From contig NC_015435.1 of NCBI RefSeq assembly GCF_000204925.1, forward strand, positions 1,257,160 through 1,321,159: a DNA stretch of 64,000 bases, given 5' to 3'. Positions within the stretch are counted from its first letter, which is position 1. Every line of letters begins with the position of its first letter. Under the pieces are notes generated by a model. The model worked only from the letters and a program-made list of their open reading frames with translations, was not told the origin of the DNA and made no database searches. Of this stretch, positions 9,767 through 20,460 are shown in pieces. Position numbers and translations under genes: made by a program. This DNA is from Metallosphaera cuprina Ar-4. Lineage in GTDB: Archaea; Thermoproteota; Thermoprotei_A; Sulfolobales; Sulfolobaceae.

Positions 9767-11368
9767 GTGGATTCAGAAAAGTTAACAAGGAGCTACTATT
9801 CCAAATTAATAAGGTTACCATCCGTACAGGCTTTGTCGATATGGGTGGGAGCTGAGGTTGGGTTATCCTTAGTTAGGTCTCTGTTCGATGGGATAGGATA
9901 CATCGCTGGGCTTCTAGTTTACATTCTCCTTAATTTCTTTGCTCTGCATAAAAGGGTTAAAACTTTTTTAGCCATGATGGGAATTTTTGGAATTATTTAT
10001 TTGATAACCTCGTTTCTTCCATTGATAGTAAGCCTATCTTTCGGACTATTTATACCTCTAATGACTTACATAATGCTAATAGATTACGGAGATCTAACGT
10101 CACCAGCTTTGTCAACTGGAATTGGAATGATATCTGGACTTCTGACCTTACCAACTAATGTGGGGCTTTTCGTTGCGTTTTATCTTGCTGTAGGTGTGTT
10201 CTCCTACCTTTACATTATATTAGTCAATAGGAAGGGGAAGGACGTTACAGGGATACCATCACTGAAGATAGTCAGGCCATTCTTAAGAGCCATGAGCTAT
10301 AAAAGGGAAGAGGAAGTGGAGAGTTTTCTAGAACGCATATCAACCAGGATTAACTCGTCTATAGTAGCGTTAAAGCTGGGTGAGGTTACAATAATACTCC
10401 CCAGAATTCATTTCGGAATGTACGGGAGAGTAGGTAGCTCCCTGTTTCCTTATCAAGTGGAGGAGGAACTAAACGCTAAAGCGATAGTATTTCACGGACC
10501 AGGAAGTCACGAGCTGGATCTAGCTTCGAGCAGAGAGTCGTTAAAGGTAGCAAGGGAAGTATCGGAGAAGATAAGAAGCGGTAAGTGGAATAAGTTGTCT
10601 TTCCTAGGAATAGCGTTTAGTTCACAAGATAGGTTTAGGATAACCTCTTTGGTATTTGACAGGTTTTCCCTTAATTTCGCGGAGAGACCTGGATACGGAA
10701 TTGACGATTTGCCAGGAGACCTTTGGGACACCTCGCTCAAGACTAACAATTTCGTTGTAGACTGCCATAACGAGTCGCTAAAAGAAGAGATAAGCCGCAG
10801 GGATGAGACTGCCCTGAAGGAATTCTTAACAAAAAGATGGTTGATGCCAGAGAAAAGGGTGCTCAGGGTTGGGTACGGGGAGACACAACTAGATAGGAAA
10901 TGCGAAGGTGTATGCAATGACAAAGTTAAGGCACTGGTTTTAGATGACGGGGAAAAGAGGGTTCTGATAATCTATGTGTTTGCAAACAACGCTGATGAAG
11001 AGACAGGTAAGTTAATACAGGAGAAATTTAAATCTAGATTTGATAGGGTAATCCTCGTAACTCCTGATGATCACTCTTGCACAGGAACAAGCTTTGGAAA
11101 CTTATACACTCCTGCTGAACCTTGTCCAGCCCTCCTCGAGCCCTCCGAAAAGGCAGCTCAAATGGCTGAGTCAAGGTTAAGAGAGGTAGAGGCTGGTTAC
11201 ATGATAATAGACGTAAAAACTAAGGCTATAGGGAAGTTCATTTCGATAATGATTGAGGGGCTAGAACAGGTGGGAAACTTCGCCATGAGGACTTTCTGGA
11301 TACCTGTTGCTTTCCCTTACGTTATGCTAGCCATATCCTTACTTGGAGATTACCTTATCAAATTCTGA
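9767..11368 (+). CDS. DUF2070 family polytopic membrane protein
   Basis: 533 aa. About six hydrophobic helices fill residues 15-170, followed by a large soluble domain with [24 protein letters not shown] and TPDDHSCTG. One further hydrophobic segment lies at the C-terminus. The conserved His/Asp/Ser-rich motifs in the soluble part are typical of the archaeal DUF2070 family, whose function is unknown. They suggest a metal-dependent active site facing one side of the membrane (inference). Start GTG at 9767, divergent from the small gene at 9737. The 3' end overlaps the geranylgeranyl reductase gene by about 30 bases. Confidence 0.75.
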   Translation: MDSEKLTRSYYSKLIRLPSVQALSIWVGAEVGLSLVRSLFDGIGYIAGLLVYILLNFFALHKRVKTFLAMMGIFGIIYLITSFLPLIVSLSFGLFIPLMTYIMLIDYGDLTSPALSTGIGMISGLLTLPTNVGLFVAFYLAVGVFSYLYIILVNRKGKDVTGIPSLKIVRPFLRAMSYKREEEVESFLERISTRINSSIVALKLGEVTIILPRIHFGMYGRVGSSLFPYQVEEELNAKAIVFHGPGSHELDLASSRESLKVAREVSEKIRSGKWNKLSFLGIAFSSQDRFRITSLVFDRFSLNFAERPGYGIDDLPGDLWDTSLKTNNFVVDCHNESLKEEISRRDETALKEFLTKRWLMPEKRVLRVGYGETQLDRKCEGVCNDKVKALVLDDGEKRVLIIYVFANNADEETGKLIQEKFKSRFDRVILVTPDDHSCTGTSFGNLYTPAEPCPALLEPSEKAAQMAESRLREVEAGYMIIDVKTKAIGKFISIMIEGLEQVGNFAMRTFWIPVAFPYVMLAISLLGDYLIKF

Positions 11369-12700
11369 GACTAGCTGCTTCACATCGGCTCTCCACGCGT
11401 CTAGTTTAGCCGGATTTCTTGGGTAGTTCCTGTAAAGGTCCTTTATGTCCTTCATGTACTGCGCAACGTTCTTCAGCTTGAATAACAAGGAGGGTTTACC
11501 AAGTCCTGAGAGTACTCTCATGGCCTTATCCGCTACAGAAAGTTGAAGATCTCCTGTTGTACTAGCCTCAAGTAGATCTTCCTCCTTTATGACCTTCCTC
11601 CTCATACCGTAGCTGATATCGTCGTCGCTCAGTCTCTGTAGAAATCTTCTGAACAGTTCCAAGCTCGCCTGTTTAGCTCCATATCTCTCATTATAACACA
11701 AGTTAGTTTCCCATAGAGACTGAGAGGAGAAATCACGCTTCTCAAAAGCGTTAAGGGTTGACCTGGCGGCGCAAAAACCTGATATCATAGCTGATCCCTT
11801 CCCTCCTCCATGGACCGGATTAGCGGTGTAACCGGAGTCTCCTATAACAATTATTCCGTTCCACACTAACGTATCTAAGGGTCTCCTAGTTGGTACAAGA
11901 GCGCCTCCCTTTACTATCATTCTGTTTCTATCTACGTCGGAGCCGTAATCTCTCCAGTACTTTTCATAAAACGTGTAAATGCTAGGATACCCCATACCTC
12001 CTTGAATACCTAGCCCTATGTTAACCTTATCTTTTCCTTTTGGGAAATACCACCAGTAACCTCCAGGAGATGTGGTTTGATTGATGAATATCTTCAGGTA
12101 ACTCGGCTCCTCAATCTCCTCCTTGGTGTAAGCCACTTCCCTGTAAGCTATATCTGCATCCCTCTCGTCCATATCTTCTGCAACTGGAACGTTCTGAGGT
12201 AACTTACTTCTGAAGCTCCTTGAGTAACCAGTAGCTTCAATTACGACGGTAGACCTGACTTCGATTTGTTCTTCCTTTCTTCTATCAAATATAATCGCTC
12301 CCTTCACGAAATCGTTATCTAAGATAGGTTTCATCGCAGTGGTCATATCCATAACTTCGACTCCTCGATTTTGAGCCTCCCTTAATATCCTCTGCGTGTA
12401 AGCTGGGGCGTTTATTTCGAAGCCCTCTCCTCTTACCGTCCACTCGGTAGACATATCTGGACTGTAAAGCTTTATCCCCTCTATCTTCTGCTCTAACTGT
12501 TCGTTTTCAGGATAAGGCATGCCTAAATTGTCGAAGTGTTCCTTGCTTACTGCATCTCCACAAGGCTTATCTCCTATTCTACTCCACGGCTTACTGTCGA
12601 TGAGCAGTATCTTCAATCCTTTATTGGCTAAGTGCCAGGCAGCTGTAGATCCTGCAAAACCTCCACCTATTATTAACACGTCGTAGTTGAGCTGTTTCAA
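11339..12700 (-). CDS. Digeranylgeranylglycerophospholipid/geranylgeranyl reductase
   Basis: 453 aa, colinear over its full length with the characterised Sulfolobus acidocaldarius enzyme as I recall it. FAD-binding [17 protein letters not shown], the isoprenoid-pocket motif PGGYWWYFP, and the second FAD motif [17 protein letters not shown] are visible. The Cys in [11 protein letters not shown] is conserved in the family. It saturates the geranylgeranyl chains of archaeal membrane lipids, a step needed for stable tetraethers in hot acid. Monocistronic, convergent with the DUF2070 gene. Confidence 0.95.
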   Translation of the reverse strand: MKQLNYDVLIIGGGFAGSTAAWHLANKGLKILLIDSKPWSRIGDKPCGDAVSKEHFDNLGMPYPENEQLEQKIEGIKLYSPDMSTEWTVRGEGFEINAPAYTQRILREAQNRGVEVMDMTTAMKPILDNDFVKGAIIFDRRKEEQIEVRSTVVIEATGYSRSFRSKLPQNVPVAEDMDERDADIAYREVAYTKEEIEEPSYLKIFINQTTSPGGYWWYFPKGKDKVNIGLGIQGGMGYPSIYTFYEKYWRDYGSDVDRNRMIVKGGALVPTRRPLDTLVWNGIIVIGDSGYTANPVHGGGKGSAMISGFCAARSTLNAFEKRDFSSQSLWETNLCYNERYGAKQASLELFRRFLQRLSDDDISYGMRRKVIKEEDLLEASTTGDLQLSVADKAMRVLSGLGKPSLLFKLKNVAQYMKDIKDLYRNYPRNPAKLDAWRADVKQLVSEFDKVISK

Positions 12701-12739
12701 AAATATCCCAGGAACTTGATATCGATCTAAAATAAAAAA

Positions 12740-13117
12740 CTACTTACAATTGTCCTTAACAATTCCAGTTTTGAGAGAGTCCGGAAGATTACTAACCAAC
12801 TTAACCATTGAAAACCTGTTATCCTCGTCACAATAAACTGTCAGACCGTCCGGCTTCGCCTGGATGTATTTATCAACCATCTTCTCTACGTCACCGGGAT
12901 TCCAAACGAACAGTTCGAGTCCCAGGTCAATATTATCTAGTATAGCTTCCCTGCAGTTAGCTAACACTTGCCAATGAGGAAGCGATGAAATGACATTTAT
13001 CATAACTTTCCTGAAGCCTGCGGTTCTGGCGTCCCTCATCGCTTTCCTGAACACGTCAGCAAGAGTTTCCTCTCTGACCTGAACCAAGACGAGGAGGGAC
13101 TTATTTCTCAGATCCAT
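12740..13117 (-). CDS. Hypothetical protein, 125 aa
   Basis: Small alpha/beta protein with an N-terminal strand (KSLLVLVQV), a long helix rich in Arg/Asp, and a Cys at the very C-terminus. No family recognised and no signal peptide or membrane helix. It lies 39 bases upstream of the geranylgeranyl reductase start on the same strand, so the two could be cotranscribed, but nothing in the sequence gives a function. Codon use looks like that of its neighbours. Confidence 0.55.
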   Translation of the reverse strand: MDLRNKSLLVLVQVREETLADVFRKAMRDARTAGFRKVMINVISSLPHWQVLANCREAILDNIDLGLELFVWNPGDVEKMVDKYIQAKPDGLTVYCDEDNRFSMVKLVSNLPDSLKTGIVKDNCK

Positions 13118-13224
13118 AATCTACATCCTCAGCCTGGAGTTAATATTAGTGATGCATCTCGGAACGAGGTTATACTTTCACTACGCTTCTTTTATCTTTT
13201 AACTTAACTGGACAATATATTTGT

Positions 13225-13455
13225 GTGATAGTTCAAGTAATTTATAAAAAATTCACCCCGGAGATTAGGAGAGTAGTAAGGAAGTTAAGAAGGGTTCCCT
13301 CCATTGGTGAAATAATATTCTCCAAAGGGGAAAGAAACGTGATTATGGCAGATGGGATAGTGATATGGGAGGAAGGTGAGGACCCAATAGAAGGTTTATA
13401 TGACGTTAAAATAATTCAGAAGATGCCTGATATATTACCACAAATCAGTGGGTAA
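13225..13455 (+). CDS. Hypothetical protein, 76 aa
   Basis: Short basic-then-acidic protein beginning [23 protein letters not shown], with a GTG start. It appears to form a small beta-rich fold ([27 protein letters not shown]). It ends 10 bases into the convergent metallophosphoesterase-like gene. No family recognised. The clean amino-acid composition and isolated position between two minus-strand genes support a real gene. Confidence 0.5.
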   Translation: MIVQVIYKKFTPEIRRVVRKLRRVPSIGEIIFSKGERNVIMADGIVIWEEGEDPIEGLYDVKIIQKMPDILPQISG

Positions 13456-13984
13456 GACTACGTGTGTAGTGCGAAGAGTCGGTTATAACAACGTACCCTC
13501 TACTTTCTGGAGGGAACTCCCTAGTTATTCCCCCAGCATAAATGACTCTAGCTAACTTATCAACTTCGAGCCTTTTATGCTGGCCTATTACGAGCCAATC
13601 CCAGGGTCCGGCTCCAACCGTCTTTCTCAGCTGATCTATATCGCCTTGATGACCGTGAATGATATAGTACTTTATCGATGAGGCATCAGCGATGTACATA
13701 GTAGTGCCTATTATCTCCTCTCTATACCTAGGTTCGGCCATTATGCATTTCAAGGCATGCGGATCCATGTCTCCTTGTATGTAAACCAGTTGAGCCCAGG
13801 GTGCAATACTTCTTATCACGTAGAGCACATCAATGACTCTGGGACACTCGTAGTCCCAGTAACATTGAGTGGTGTCACCGTTAAGCACTATAGTTTCGGG
13901 TTCTTCCTTCTTTATTACGTTAGACAGTACGCTCTCTATATGAGGTTCAGGGAACCTTATGTTACTAAGCACAAGGATCTTCAC
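13445..13984 (-). CDS. Metallophosphoesterase-like protein with degenerate metal-binding motifs
   Basis: 179 aa, YfcE/MJ0936-like. The expected blocks can be followed: motif I (normally DxH) reads [10 protein letters not shown], the GD block reads LNGDTTQ, the GNxD/H block reads IQGDMDPH, the HG block reads IIHGHQGD, and the final GHTH block reads GQHKRL. The first Asp of motif I and part of the last block are missing, so two-metal catalysis is doubtful. The GTG start overlaps the stop of the isoaspartyl peptidase gene by four bases, so the two are coupled. Confidence 0.65.
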   Translation of the reverse strand: MKILVLSNIRFPEPHIESVLSNVIKKEEPETIVLNGDTTQCYWDYECPRVIDVLYVIRSIAPWAQLVYIQGDMDPHALKCIMAEPRYREEIIGTTMYIADASSIKYYIIHGHQGDIDQLRKTVGAGPWDWLVIGQHKRLEVDKLARVIYAGGITREFPPESRGYVVITDSSHYTRSLTH

Positions 13985-14796
13985 AACGAATCAACCTCTT
14001 TAAAGAACACTCTCTTCCCTTCTCTCCATCTAATACCTCTGGGCATTGCCTCAGTATTAAATGATGCTGCAGCGTTACCTTCCGAATCTAACGCTATCAT
14101 ACCTAGGTTGTCCCTCCCAAACGTGGCAGTAAATTTGTTTAGAACTGCCCTTAATGAATCCTCTAGTGAATACCCCATAGCCCTTAAAGTATCTATCTCC
14201 TTGGCAGGAAGGACCTTCAGTATCAACTCTCCTACGCCTGTACATGATACTGCTACCCTTTCGGTTGCGTAAAATCCTGCCCCGGGTATTGGAGAATCCC
14301 CAACTCTTCCGGGCAGCTTTCCTCTTATTCCTCCAGTGCTCGTACCAGCGCTCAGATTTCCTTGTTCATCTAGGGCAACGGCTCCTACAGTATCTCCCTG
14401 AGCATGACCTTCATTTACGTCAACGTCCTCCCAATACGTTCTCGCCATCAACACATGTCTCCCCTCCTTAAGCACTTGGTAGGCCTTTCTTATAGGGTTC
14501 CTAGCCCTTATGGACGCTACTGCCCCAATTGATAAAGTCCTACCGAACATTAAACCAGCGTCCATCTCTACCTTTCCCTCCGAGTTTTTCACGCTCCCAA
14601 CGCCCGCATTAAATACCCCACTGTCTTCAATCACCGCTATAGCTTCAACTACGGCCTCAATAGATCCTCCCGTTCTAAATTCAGAGTATCCTCTATCTAA
14701 AGACTCTTGCATAACTGATAAAGACTTCTCCTTGTCGACGTTTCTCCATGTGCCCGCACCACCGTGAATGAGAAGTATTGGCTTATTGTATCTCAT
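13981..14796 (-). CDS. Isoaspartyl peptidase/L-asparaginase (Ntn hydrolase)
   Basis: 271 aa. N-terminal [11 protein letters not shown] and the autocleavage and catalytic site [14 protein letters not shown], with Thr136 as predicted nucleophile, identify a plant-type asparaginase or isoaspartyl dipeptidase. [20 protein letters not shown] is the conserved substrate loop. It would mature by cleavage before Thr136. In a hot acidophile it probably removes isoaspartyl dipeptides produced by protein damage. Four-base overlap with the next gene. Confidence 0.9.
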   Translation of the reverse strand: MRYNKPILLIHGGAGTWRNVDKEKSLSVMQESLDRGYSEFRTGGSIEAVVEAIAVIEDSGVFNAGVGSVKNSEGKVEMDAGLMFGRTLSIGAVASIRARNPIRKAYQVLKEGRHVLMARTYWEDVDVNEGHAQGDTVGAVALDEQGNLSAGTSTGGIRGKLPGRVGDSPIPGAGFYATERVAVSCTGVGELILKVLPAKEIDTLRAMGYSLEDSLRAVLNKFTATFGRDNLGMIALDSEGNAAASFNTEAMPRGIRWREGKRVFFKEVDSL

Positions 14797-14853
14797 GATA
14801 CCATGTTACCATTAGATATTTTTATCTTTAATAATAGGTGTATCATGGTTTAA

Positions 14854-15354
14854 ATGAAGGATTGGCAAGTAGCTGGAGTTTCTTTACTCTTAATACTATT
14901 ACCTGTAATACCCAGTTTGGCTGATAGCTTTTTCGCCTTTATTGGTACTACCGTCGTAGGTCTTATGATAGTTCTTTATCTCTTTTGGACCTACAAGCCG
15001 TGGACAAGCAAAGACAACTCTATAGTTTCTCTGTATTTTACTGGAATTTTCTCGTTCGGTTTAGCTCTAGGTGTGTTTTTCGTACTACCACTTCACCCTA
15101 GACCCTTTGGAATCGTTTCGCTAATTGAATCTATACCCTTCTTCATTTCTTTCTTTTTCGCAACTAAAGATATCTGGAGAAGCTTGTTCAAGAAGGAGAT
15201 ACTTTACCTGGCCGACGGTTACTTCGCTTTTGTATTAACGATATTGATTGGAGCCATAATTGGTAAGTTCCTTCACAACTTTTACGAATTAATAATCCTT
15301 TATACTGGATTTCTTACAATGGGCTTTATACTTATGATGTACTTTAGGAAGTAA
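14854..15354 (+). CDS. Polytopic membrane protein, 166 aa
   Basis: Five or six hydrophobic helices, starting directly at the N-terminus ([16 protein letters not shown]) and ending [19 protein letters not shown]. Few charged residues, and no recognisable transporter motif. It is followed 10 bases later by the FAD oxidoreductase on the same strand, with a Shine-Dalgarno-like AGGTG in the gap, so they probably form an operon with the Lrp regulator. It may anchor or feed the reductase. Function unknown. Confidence 0.65.
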   Translation: MKDWQVAGVSLLLILLPVIPSLADSFFAFIGTTVVGLMIVLYLFWTYKPWTSKDNSIVSLYFTGIFSFGLALGVFFVLPLHPRPFGIVSLIESIPFFISFFFATKDIWRSLFKKEILYLADGYFAFVLTILIGAIIGKFLHNFYELIILYTGFLTMGFILMMYFRK

Positions 15355-15364
15355 AGGTGTTCCG

Positions 15365-16354
15365 ATGAGAATTGCCATAATAGGAGGAGGACCTGCAGGG
15401 ATATCTTTAGCCTGGTTCTTGAAGGGGACTAAATTCGACGTTACCGTATACGAAGGATTAGATGACGTAGGTAAGAAACCTTGCGCATGGGGTGTCTTAA
15501 GGGGGATAGAGAATTACATTGAAATACCGAAGGAGTCTATTTACAGCGAAATAAAGGGATTTAGAATATTCTTGGATGGGAAGCTGATCTCAGAAGTCAG
15601 AGAGAGGAGTAAGCTGGGGTATATAGTGGATAAACCTCTAATGCTTAGGAGATTAGGAGAGAAGGTAGACCTGCGTCTTAACTCAAAAGCCGTGCTTGAA
15701 AACGGGAAGTTAAAGCTAAATGGTAAAATCGAGGAAGCGGACAAAGTGATTTTAGCGACGGGTCACTACTCCCTCTCGAAGGACCTAACTATACCTGCGT
15801 TACAGTACGTAACTGATCTCAACTACGATCCCGAGATGGTTGACATGTACTTTTACTCCGACCTCCTGGGATATGGATGGATCTTCCCTGATCCATTAGG
15901 GGCTAAAATCGGAGTGGGCGGGTACTCTAGCTTAGAGTTCATTTCAGAAAAACTGAAGTCAATAACCTCAGGGAAAATACTGGTGAGGCATGGAGCTAGA
16001 GTTGCTGATTTTGGAGTCATCGAGGAGAGACTTAATGGAAATTATATTGGAGAGGCGCTTGGCACAGTTTATGCGGTTACAGGTGAAGGTATAAGGCCCT
16101 CTATAATATCCTCTAAAATAATGGCTCACTCCTTGCTCGAAGGGAAGGACTTCTCAAAGGAGTTCAGGAATAGTAAGCTCTATTGGAGCTTACAGATTCA
16201 CGCCTCAGTCATAAAAAGGGCTAAGGCATCCAACTCGGTTAAGTCCTTAGAGAAGGTGTTACTTAGGGCGGATCCCAAACTAGTTGTAAAGTTCGCTATG
16301 GGTGACTTCGGGAAGTTAGATCTTATTAAACTGTTTGGGAGTGCTATATTATGA
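15365..16354 (+). CDS. FAD-dependent oxidoreductase of the geranylgeranyl reductase family
   Basis: 329 aa. FAD-binding [17 protein letters not shown], the KKPCAWG segment equivalent to the KPCGD motif, and [10 protein letters not shown], which matches the isoprenoid-binding YxWxFP motif of geranylgeranyl reductases, are visible. The second FAD motif appears as [10 protein letters not shown]. It is shorter than the lipid reductase at 11.3-12.7 kb and lacks part of the C-terminal domain. It probably reduces an isoprenoid chain. Hexaprenyl diphosphate synthase 2 kb downstream makes a quinone side chain a candidate substrate (inference). Four-base overlap with the Lrp gene. Confidence 0.8.
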   Translation: MRIAIIGGGPAGISLAWFLKGTKFDVTVYEGLDDVGKKPCAWGVLRGIENYIEIPKESIYSEIKGFRIFLDGKLISEVRERSKLGYIVDKPLMLRRLGEKVDLRLNSKAVLENGKLKLNGKIEEADKVILATGHYSLSKDLTIPALQYVTDLNYDPEMVDMYFYSDLLGYGWIFPDPLGAKIGVGGYSSLEFISEKLKSITSGKILVRHGARVADFGVIEERLNGNYIGEALGTVYAVTGEGIRPSIISSKIMAHSLLEGKDFSKEFRNSKLYWSLQIHASVIKRAKASNSVKSLEKVLLRADPKLVVKFAMGDFGKLDLIKLFGSAIL

Positions 16355-16809
16355 CTGATTATTATTATCTAGATAATGTTGACAAGAAAATACTAAGTAT
16401 TCTGCAAAAGGACGCCAGGACACCGTTCTCTAGGTTAGCTAAGATGCTCGACTTAAGCGAATCGACTATACATATGAGGGTCAAGAGGCTTGTAAAGGAA
16501 GGGGTAATAAAGAACTTCGGCATAGAGATAGACCTGGATAGGATTGGCCTTAACGTACTTGCCTTCATCCTTATAAAAGCGGAACCGAAAAAATACGAGG
16601 ATATTCTCAAGAAACTTGTAGAAATGGACGAGATCTATGACATTTATGACGTTACAGGAGAATATTATGCTCTTTTAAAGGTAAGGGTGAGGTCTAGGGA
16701 GGAGTTAGCTAAAGTCTTGGATTACATTGGAAAGCTAGAGGGGGTCTCGTCGACTTACACCATGGTCGCCTTGAGAACGATAAAGGAGAAGAAGAACCTA
16801 GACGATTGA
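16351..16809 (+). CDS. Lrp/AsnC-family transcriptional regulator
   Basis: 152 aa. N-terminal helix-turn-helix (about 8-55: [20 protein letters not shown], then [18 protein letters not shown]) and a C-terminal ligand-binding domain (about 65-145). The ATG overlaps the stop of the FAD oxidoreductase gene, making it the last gene of a three-gene operon. It could regulate the operon itself. Lrp-type dimers or octamers usually bind partly palindromic sites, and none is obvious here. Confidence 0.9.
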   Translation: MTDYYYLDNVDKKILSILQKDARTPFSRLAKMLDLSESTIHMRVKRLVKEGVIKNFGIEIDLDRIGLNVLAFILIKAEPKKYEDILKKLVEMDEIYDIYDVTGEYYALLKVRVRSREELAKVLDYIGKLEGVSSTYTMVALRTIKEKKNLDD

Positions 16810-16870
16810 CAACTATGCTAAAATTTTTTCAATAAACCCATTGACATAACTGCACAGTAACGCCATATCA

Positions 16871-16880
16871 CTTTTAAAAA
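16871..16880 (+). promoter_or_regulatory. TATA box of the MTA phosphorylase gene
   Basis: cttttaaaaa is centred about 27 bases before the ATG at 16903. This supports leaderless transcription from that ATG rather than translation from the TTG at 16891. Confidence 0.55.
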
Positions 16881-16902
16881 GATACCTTCATTGATATCAG
16901 GC

Positions 16903-17712
16903 ATGAGCGGAAAAGAAAAGGCCTCGATTGGGGTAATTGGCGGATCCGGTCTATACGATCCTGAGATATTCTCAAACACCAAGGAGATTAAAGTGTACAC
17001 TCCTTATGGAGAGCCTAGCGACCTCATTACCCTTGGTACCCTTGAAGGTAAGCAGGTAGCTTTCATCCCTAGACACGGGAGGAAGCATAGAATACCTCCC
17101 CATAAAATAAACTACAGGGCGAACGTTTGGGCCCTTAAAGAACTAGGAGTGAAGTGGGTAATATCAGTGTCTGCAGTAGGTAGTTTAAACCTAAAGTACA
17201 AGCCTGGAGACTTCGTGATACCTGATCAGTTCATCGATATGACTAAAGGGAGACAATATACATTCTACGATGGTCCGGTAGTAGCACACGTTTCTATGGC
17301 TGAACCCTTCTGCAACTCGTTGAGAAAGGTAATAATTCAAAGTTCTAAGAAGCTAAACATCACAGCCCACGAGAAGGGTACTTACATTTGCATAGAAGGG
17401 CCTAGATTCTCGACCAGATCTGAAAGCGTTGTGTGGAAAGATGTATTTAAGGCAGACGTAATAGGGATGACGTTAGTACCTGAGGTTAACTTAGCCTGTG
17501 AGGCTGAGATGTGCTATTCCACGATAGCAATGATTACAGATTATGACGTGTTTGCAGACATTCCAGTCACTGCTGAGGAAGTGACAAAGGTGATGGCTGA
17601 GAACACTGAGAAGGCCAAGGCCCTTTTAAGGGAAACTATTAAGTCCTTGCCCGATGCACCAGACGAGAGAGAGTGTTCATGTTGCCACTCCCTGAAGACG
17701 GCTTTGATATAA
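16903..17712 (+). CDS. S-methyl-5'-thioadenosine phosphorylase (MTAP II type)
   Basis: About 269 aa. [12 protein letters not shown] (phosphate site), [19 protein letters not shown], and [12 protein letters not shown] with GMTLVPE (base and ribose site) are diagnostic. It cleaves methylthioadenosine, a by-product of polyamine synthesis, to adenine and methylthioribose-1-phosphate. The C-terminal ECSCCHSL carries the Cys-x-Cys-Cys motif described for Sulfolobus solfataricus MTAPII, linked to disulfide-based thermostability. I chose ATG 16903 from the TATA spacing. The end overlaps the next gene by about 40 bases. Confidence 0.93.
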   Translation: MSGKEKASIGVIGGSGLYDPEIFSNTKEIKVYTPYGEPSDLITLGTLEGKQVAFIPRHGRKHRIPPHKINYRANVWALKELGVKWVISVSAVGSLNLKYKPGDFVIPDQFIDMTKGRQYTFYDGPVVAHVSMAEPFCNSLRKVIIQSSKKLNITAHEKGTYICIEGPRFSTRSESVVWKDVFKADVIGMTLVPEVNLACEAEMCYSTIAMITDYDVFADIPVTAEEVTKVMAENTEKAKALLRETIKSLPDAPDERECSCCHSLKTALI

Positions 17713-18452
17713 TAAAGAAGATCAAGCTGACTAATTTTGAACTACCTAAGTTCTCCACAATAGTTTACGGTTACAGGATGGACCTTCCAGCTTACACCTT
17801 GCTTAGAGGTAAGACAGCCCTTTCTGGCGAAATAGTTAAGATCCTTAACGTCTATGACTTCCTCTACCTTGATGTTCCGTACTCAGATAACGCATATACT
17901 GTCTTTTTACTAAATGAGGATGACGAGATAAGAGATATAGACAATGTGGTCGTACCTCTCAACGCGAAAGGAGTTCTAATAACTTGTCGTGAAGTGAGCT
18001 CTCGACTTAAGAAAATAGTAGTAAGCGGGGAAACGTGTGAGCTTAACGCCTCGTTGTCAATAATATCTTGGTTGACTTCCATTTACACCTCACCTAGATC
18101 GAAGAGGCTTCAAGAAGAGATAGATCTCTCAGACGTTAAAGATTGGTTACAGGAGAAAATCAAGCAAATTGATATCGATTTAGACCTCCTCATCTCCCCC
18201 ACTCTTTCGCCATCTCTTCCAATCCTTAGGATGAACCTAGGTAAAAAAGTAAAAACGTTTTACGAAAATGACTTTTCTGACTCAAACGTAATATACACAG
18301 GGGTTGATTTCATGGTTGGCAGGAAATTAGCTCACTCTCTCAGAAGTAAGAACATGAAAGTTAAGGAGGTTCAGATAGATACTGACCCTTTAACGGCTCC
18401 TATATATTTAAGTATTATGTCTTACATTCTAAAGGATAGAACTAGAGGATGA
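17673..18452 (+). CDS. Hypothetical protein, 259 aa
   Basis: Starts inside the 3' end of the MTAP gene (GTG at 17673, or ATG at 17679) and ends 9 bases before the hexaprenyl diphosphate synthase. The C-terminal third looks like a Rossmann-type or SIS-like fold ([22 protein letters not shown]), but no catalytic motif is evident. It has no membrane helix. The tight packing suggests cotranscription with MTAP and the prenyl synthase. Function unknown. Confidence 0.65.
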   Translation: MFMLPLPEDGFDIIKKIKLTNFELPKFSTIVYGYRMDLPAYTLLRGKTALSGEIVKILNVYDFLYLDVPYSDNAYTVFLLNEDDEIRDIDNVVVPLNAKGVLITCREVSSRLKKIVVSGETCELNASLSIISWLTSIYTSPRSKRLQEEIDLSDVKDWLQEKIKQIDIDLDLLISPTLSPSLPILRMNLGKKVKTFYENDFSDSNVIYTGVDFMVGRKLAHSLRSKNMKVKEVQIDTDPLTAPIYLSIMSYILKDRTRG

Positions 18453-18461
18453 TGATGGCAT

Positions 18462-19310
18462 TTGGACCTAATGGAATTCTGGTTTAGGAGCAGGGTGATA
18501 ATTGACGAACTTGTAGAGAAGTTCCTAAAGGAGACAAGGGAGTGGGAGGTTATGGAGATGTCTAAGTACATCATGAGGGATGGAAAGAGATTCAGAGGTA
18601 CGCTAATGTTCCTTTTTAATGGTGCCTTAGGAGGAGAAGAGAAGAACGCGTATCCTGGAGCTCTAGCTACAGAAATACTGCACTCAGCATCCCTTGCCTT
18701 AGACGATATTGTAGATTATGACGAATTGAGGCGAGGTATGAAGGCAGCCTGGGCAGTATACACCAACCGAAAAGTGATTTTTGTGTCAAATTACCTAATT
18801 CCCACCGCACTAAACATTATTTCAGGATATGGAGAGAAAGCATTAAAAATAAGCGTAGATCTCTGGAAAGACACAGCAGTGGGAGCTCTTAAGGACATGT
18901 ACGGCAAAGATGACGATTACGTTAGAACAGTTGAGTTAAAGACGGCCTCTCTTTTCAAGCTCCCCGCGATGTTAGCCTCATTCTCTTCTGGAAAGATAGA
19001 GCTCCTTGACACTTTAATGGAGATCGGAAAGAACTTAGGGATAATATATCAGATCGTAGACGATTATGTAGACTGTGTGACTCAAGATAAAGACAATCTG
19101 GTTGGAAGCGCTAAGCAACTGTTCTCTCTTACAACAGGCAGATACGAATCCTACGTTAGGTTAAAGTACAACGAGTATAAGGAACGTTACATTCAGCTTG
19201 TGAGATCGCTACCAATCGATGGGGAGTATGTGGATCAACTGTTGGCTTTGCCAGACTTCCTTGCCTTCGGTCTGATCGGAGAATCGGGAATAAAGAATAA
19301 AATATTTTAA
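18462..19310 (+). CDS. Hexaprenyl diphosphate synthase (trans-prenyltransferase)
   Basis: 282 aa. First Asp-rich motif DDIVD (81-85) and second DDYVD, with KRFRG near residues 42-46. It matches the Sulfolobus solfataricus C30 synthase in length and local wording ([15 protein letters not shown]), rather than the longer geranylgeranyl synthases. It would build the hexaprenyl chain of caldariellaquinone. The TTG start gives an N-terminus that aligns with the Sulfolobus protein. A GAGGATG ribosome-binding site precedes it. Confidence 0.9.
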   Translation: MDLMEFWFRSRVIIDELVEKFLKETREWEVMEMSKYIMRDGKRFRGTLMFLFNGALGGEEKNAYPGALATEILHSASLALDDIVDYDELRRGMKAAWAVYTNRKVIFVSNYLIPTALNIISGYGEKALKISVDLWKDTAVGALKDMYGKDDDYVRTVELKTASLFKLPAMLASFSSGKIELLDTLMEIGKNLGIIYQIVDDYVDCVTQDKDNLVGSAKQLFSLTTGRYESYVRLKYNEYKERYIQLVRSLPIDGEYVDQLLALPDFLAFGLIGESGIKNKIF

Positions 19311-19332
19311 AATAACGCTAACCTGAGATAAC

Positions 19333-20223
19333 TTGACAAAGATAGCAGTAGTTCACGAGTCACCTAAGGTAACTGAAGCTTCGAAGCAACTTCTTCTCGA
19401 GATTAAGAACAGAGGACACACGGCCTACTATATCAGGGTATCCAGGATAAATTCACTAGATGAGGAAGGAGAGAAGATAAGTTACGCTGGGAAAACCCTT
19501 GAGATAGACGGTGCGCTTCTGCGCAATTTAGGGTTTCTAACAACGATAGAACAAATGCTAAGGAGAGTGGACGTATTAAGGGAGATAGAAAACGCCGGAG
19601 TCACTGTAATGAACAATGTAGATTCGATGCTGCTGGCCAGGGATAAATATTCAAGTATAATAAAACTACAAAGATCTGGAATCCCAGTTCCTAACACGGC
19701 TCTTCTGGAGGACCCGTTCGAGGTAATGAGGTTAACAGAGAAGTGGAAGGATGTTGTAATAAAGCCGTTAGTAGGTAGCTTAGGATTAGGATCCGTTAGA
19801 GTTAGCGATCCTGATATCGCCTTCAGGGTAGCTAAGTCTATACTTTCAGTCAATCAGCCAGTCTACATCCAAAAATACGTGAAGAAACCTAACAGAGACA
19901 TTAGGGCTTTCGTAATAGGAGAGAGACTATTAGGTAGTTTTTATAGAATTTCGCAAGAAAATTGGAAGACAAACGTAGCTCAGGGAGCCTTAGTTCAATC
20001 GATAGCGTCGGCTGACCTAAAAGAAATAGAGGAGATAAGCGTTAAGGCAACTAAGGCCTTAGGGCTGGATTACTCAGGTGTAGATATAGTGGAGGATCTA
20101 GACGACGGATATAAGGTTCTAGAAGTAAACGCCGCCCCCTTGTGGAAGGGATTTGAAACCGCTACCTCCTTGAACCCATCTAAATATATTGTCGACCTTT
20201 TACTTGAGAAGATCAGGAAATGA
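19333..20223 (+). CDS. RimK-family ATP-grasp ligase
   Basis: 296 aa, TTG start. ATP-grasp features are [14 protein letters not shown] (glycine-rich loop), [18 protein letters not shown], the NVAQGA substrate segment and [14 protein letters not shown] (metal ligands). The group adds glutamate or related amino acids to carboxylates (RimK, LysX, ArgX, MptN, CofF). The lysine/arginine enzymes LysX and ArgX normally sit in lys/arg clusters, which this one does not, so a cofactor glutamate ligase (MptN- or CofF-like) is possible. It follows the prenyl synthase by 22 bases. Confidence 0.82.
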   Translation: MTKIAVVHESPKVTEASKQLLLEIKNRGHTAYYIRVSRINSLDEEGEKISYAGKTLEIDGALLRNLGFLTTIEQMLRRVDVLREIENAGVTVMNNVDSMLLARDKYSSIIKLQRSGIPVPNTALLEDPFEVMRLTEKWKDVVIKPLVGSLGLGSVRVSDPDIAFRVAKSILSVNQPVYIQKYVKKPNRDIRAFVIGERLLGSFYRISQENWKTNVAQGALVQSIASADLKEIEEISVKATKALGLDYSGVDIVEDLDDGYKVLEVNAAPLWKGFETATSLNPSKYIVDLLLEKIRK

Positions 20224-20375
20224 GGATAAGCAAAACCGTCTGAGATATGATGTGGAGCTCTCGCCCTGATCCTCTATGTTTTAGATCATCGTTACGCTCG
20301 AGTTATAGCTAATTGTCTATAGAGGCTAATTGCAAACCCTTTTATTGATAAGGGAGAAGAGGTTTATCAAAGGTG

Positions 20376-20460
20376 AAAGAGATGATATATGTTAGATATT
20401 ATAGGCCCATCATAGAGCTCGATGAGTACCTAACCGTTTCGGCTCTGGGCTGATCTCTTT
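20376..20460 (+). ncRNA. Candidate C/D-box guide RNA overlapping the 3' end of cbiL
   Basis: A perfect 7-base terminal stem, AAAGAGA at 20376-20382 with TCTCTTT at 20454-20460, encloses a C-box-like ATGATAT (20382-20388) and a D box CTGA (20450-20453). A weak internal C'-like ATGAGTA lies at 20422-20428. No clear D' box is present, and the 72-base span is longer than usual for archaeal C/D RNAs. The D half is antisense to the end of cbiL. Only a candidate. Confidence 0.28.

Noticed and set aside
9738-9821. An extended N-terminus of the small gene at 9441-9737
   Set aside because: The extension would run into the divergent DUF2070 gene start, and the ATG at 9737 has a good ribosome-binding site.
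13757-14272. A long plus-strand frame opposite the metallophosphoesterase and peptidase genes
   Set aside because: It lies antisense to two genes with clear protein families.
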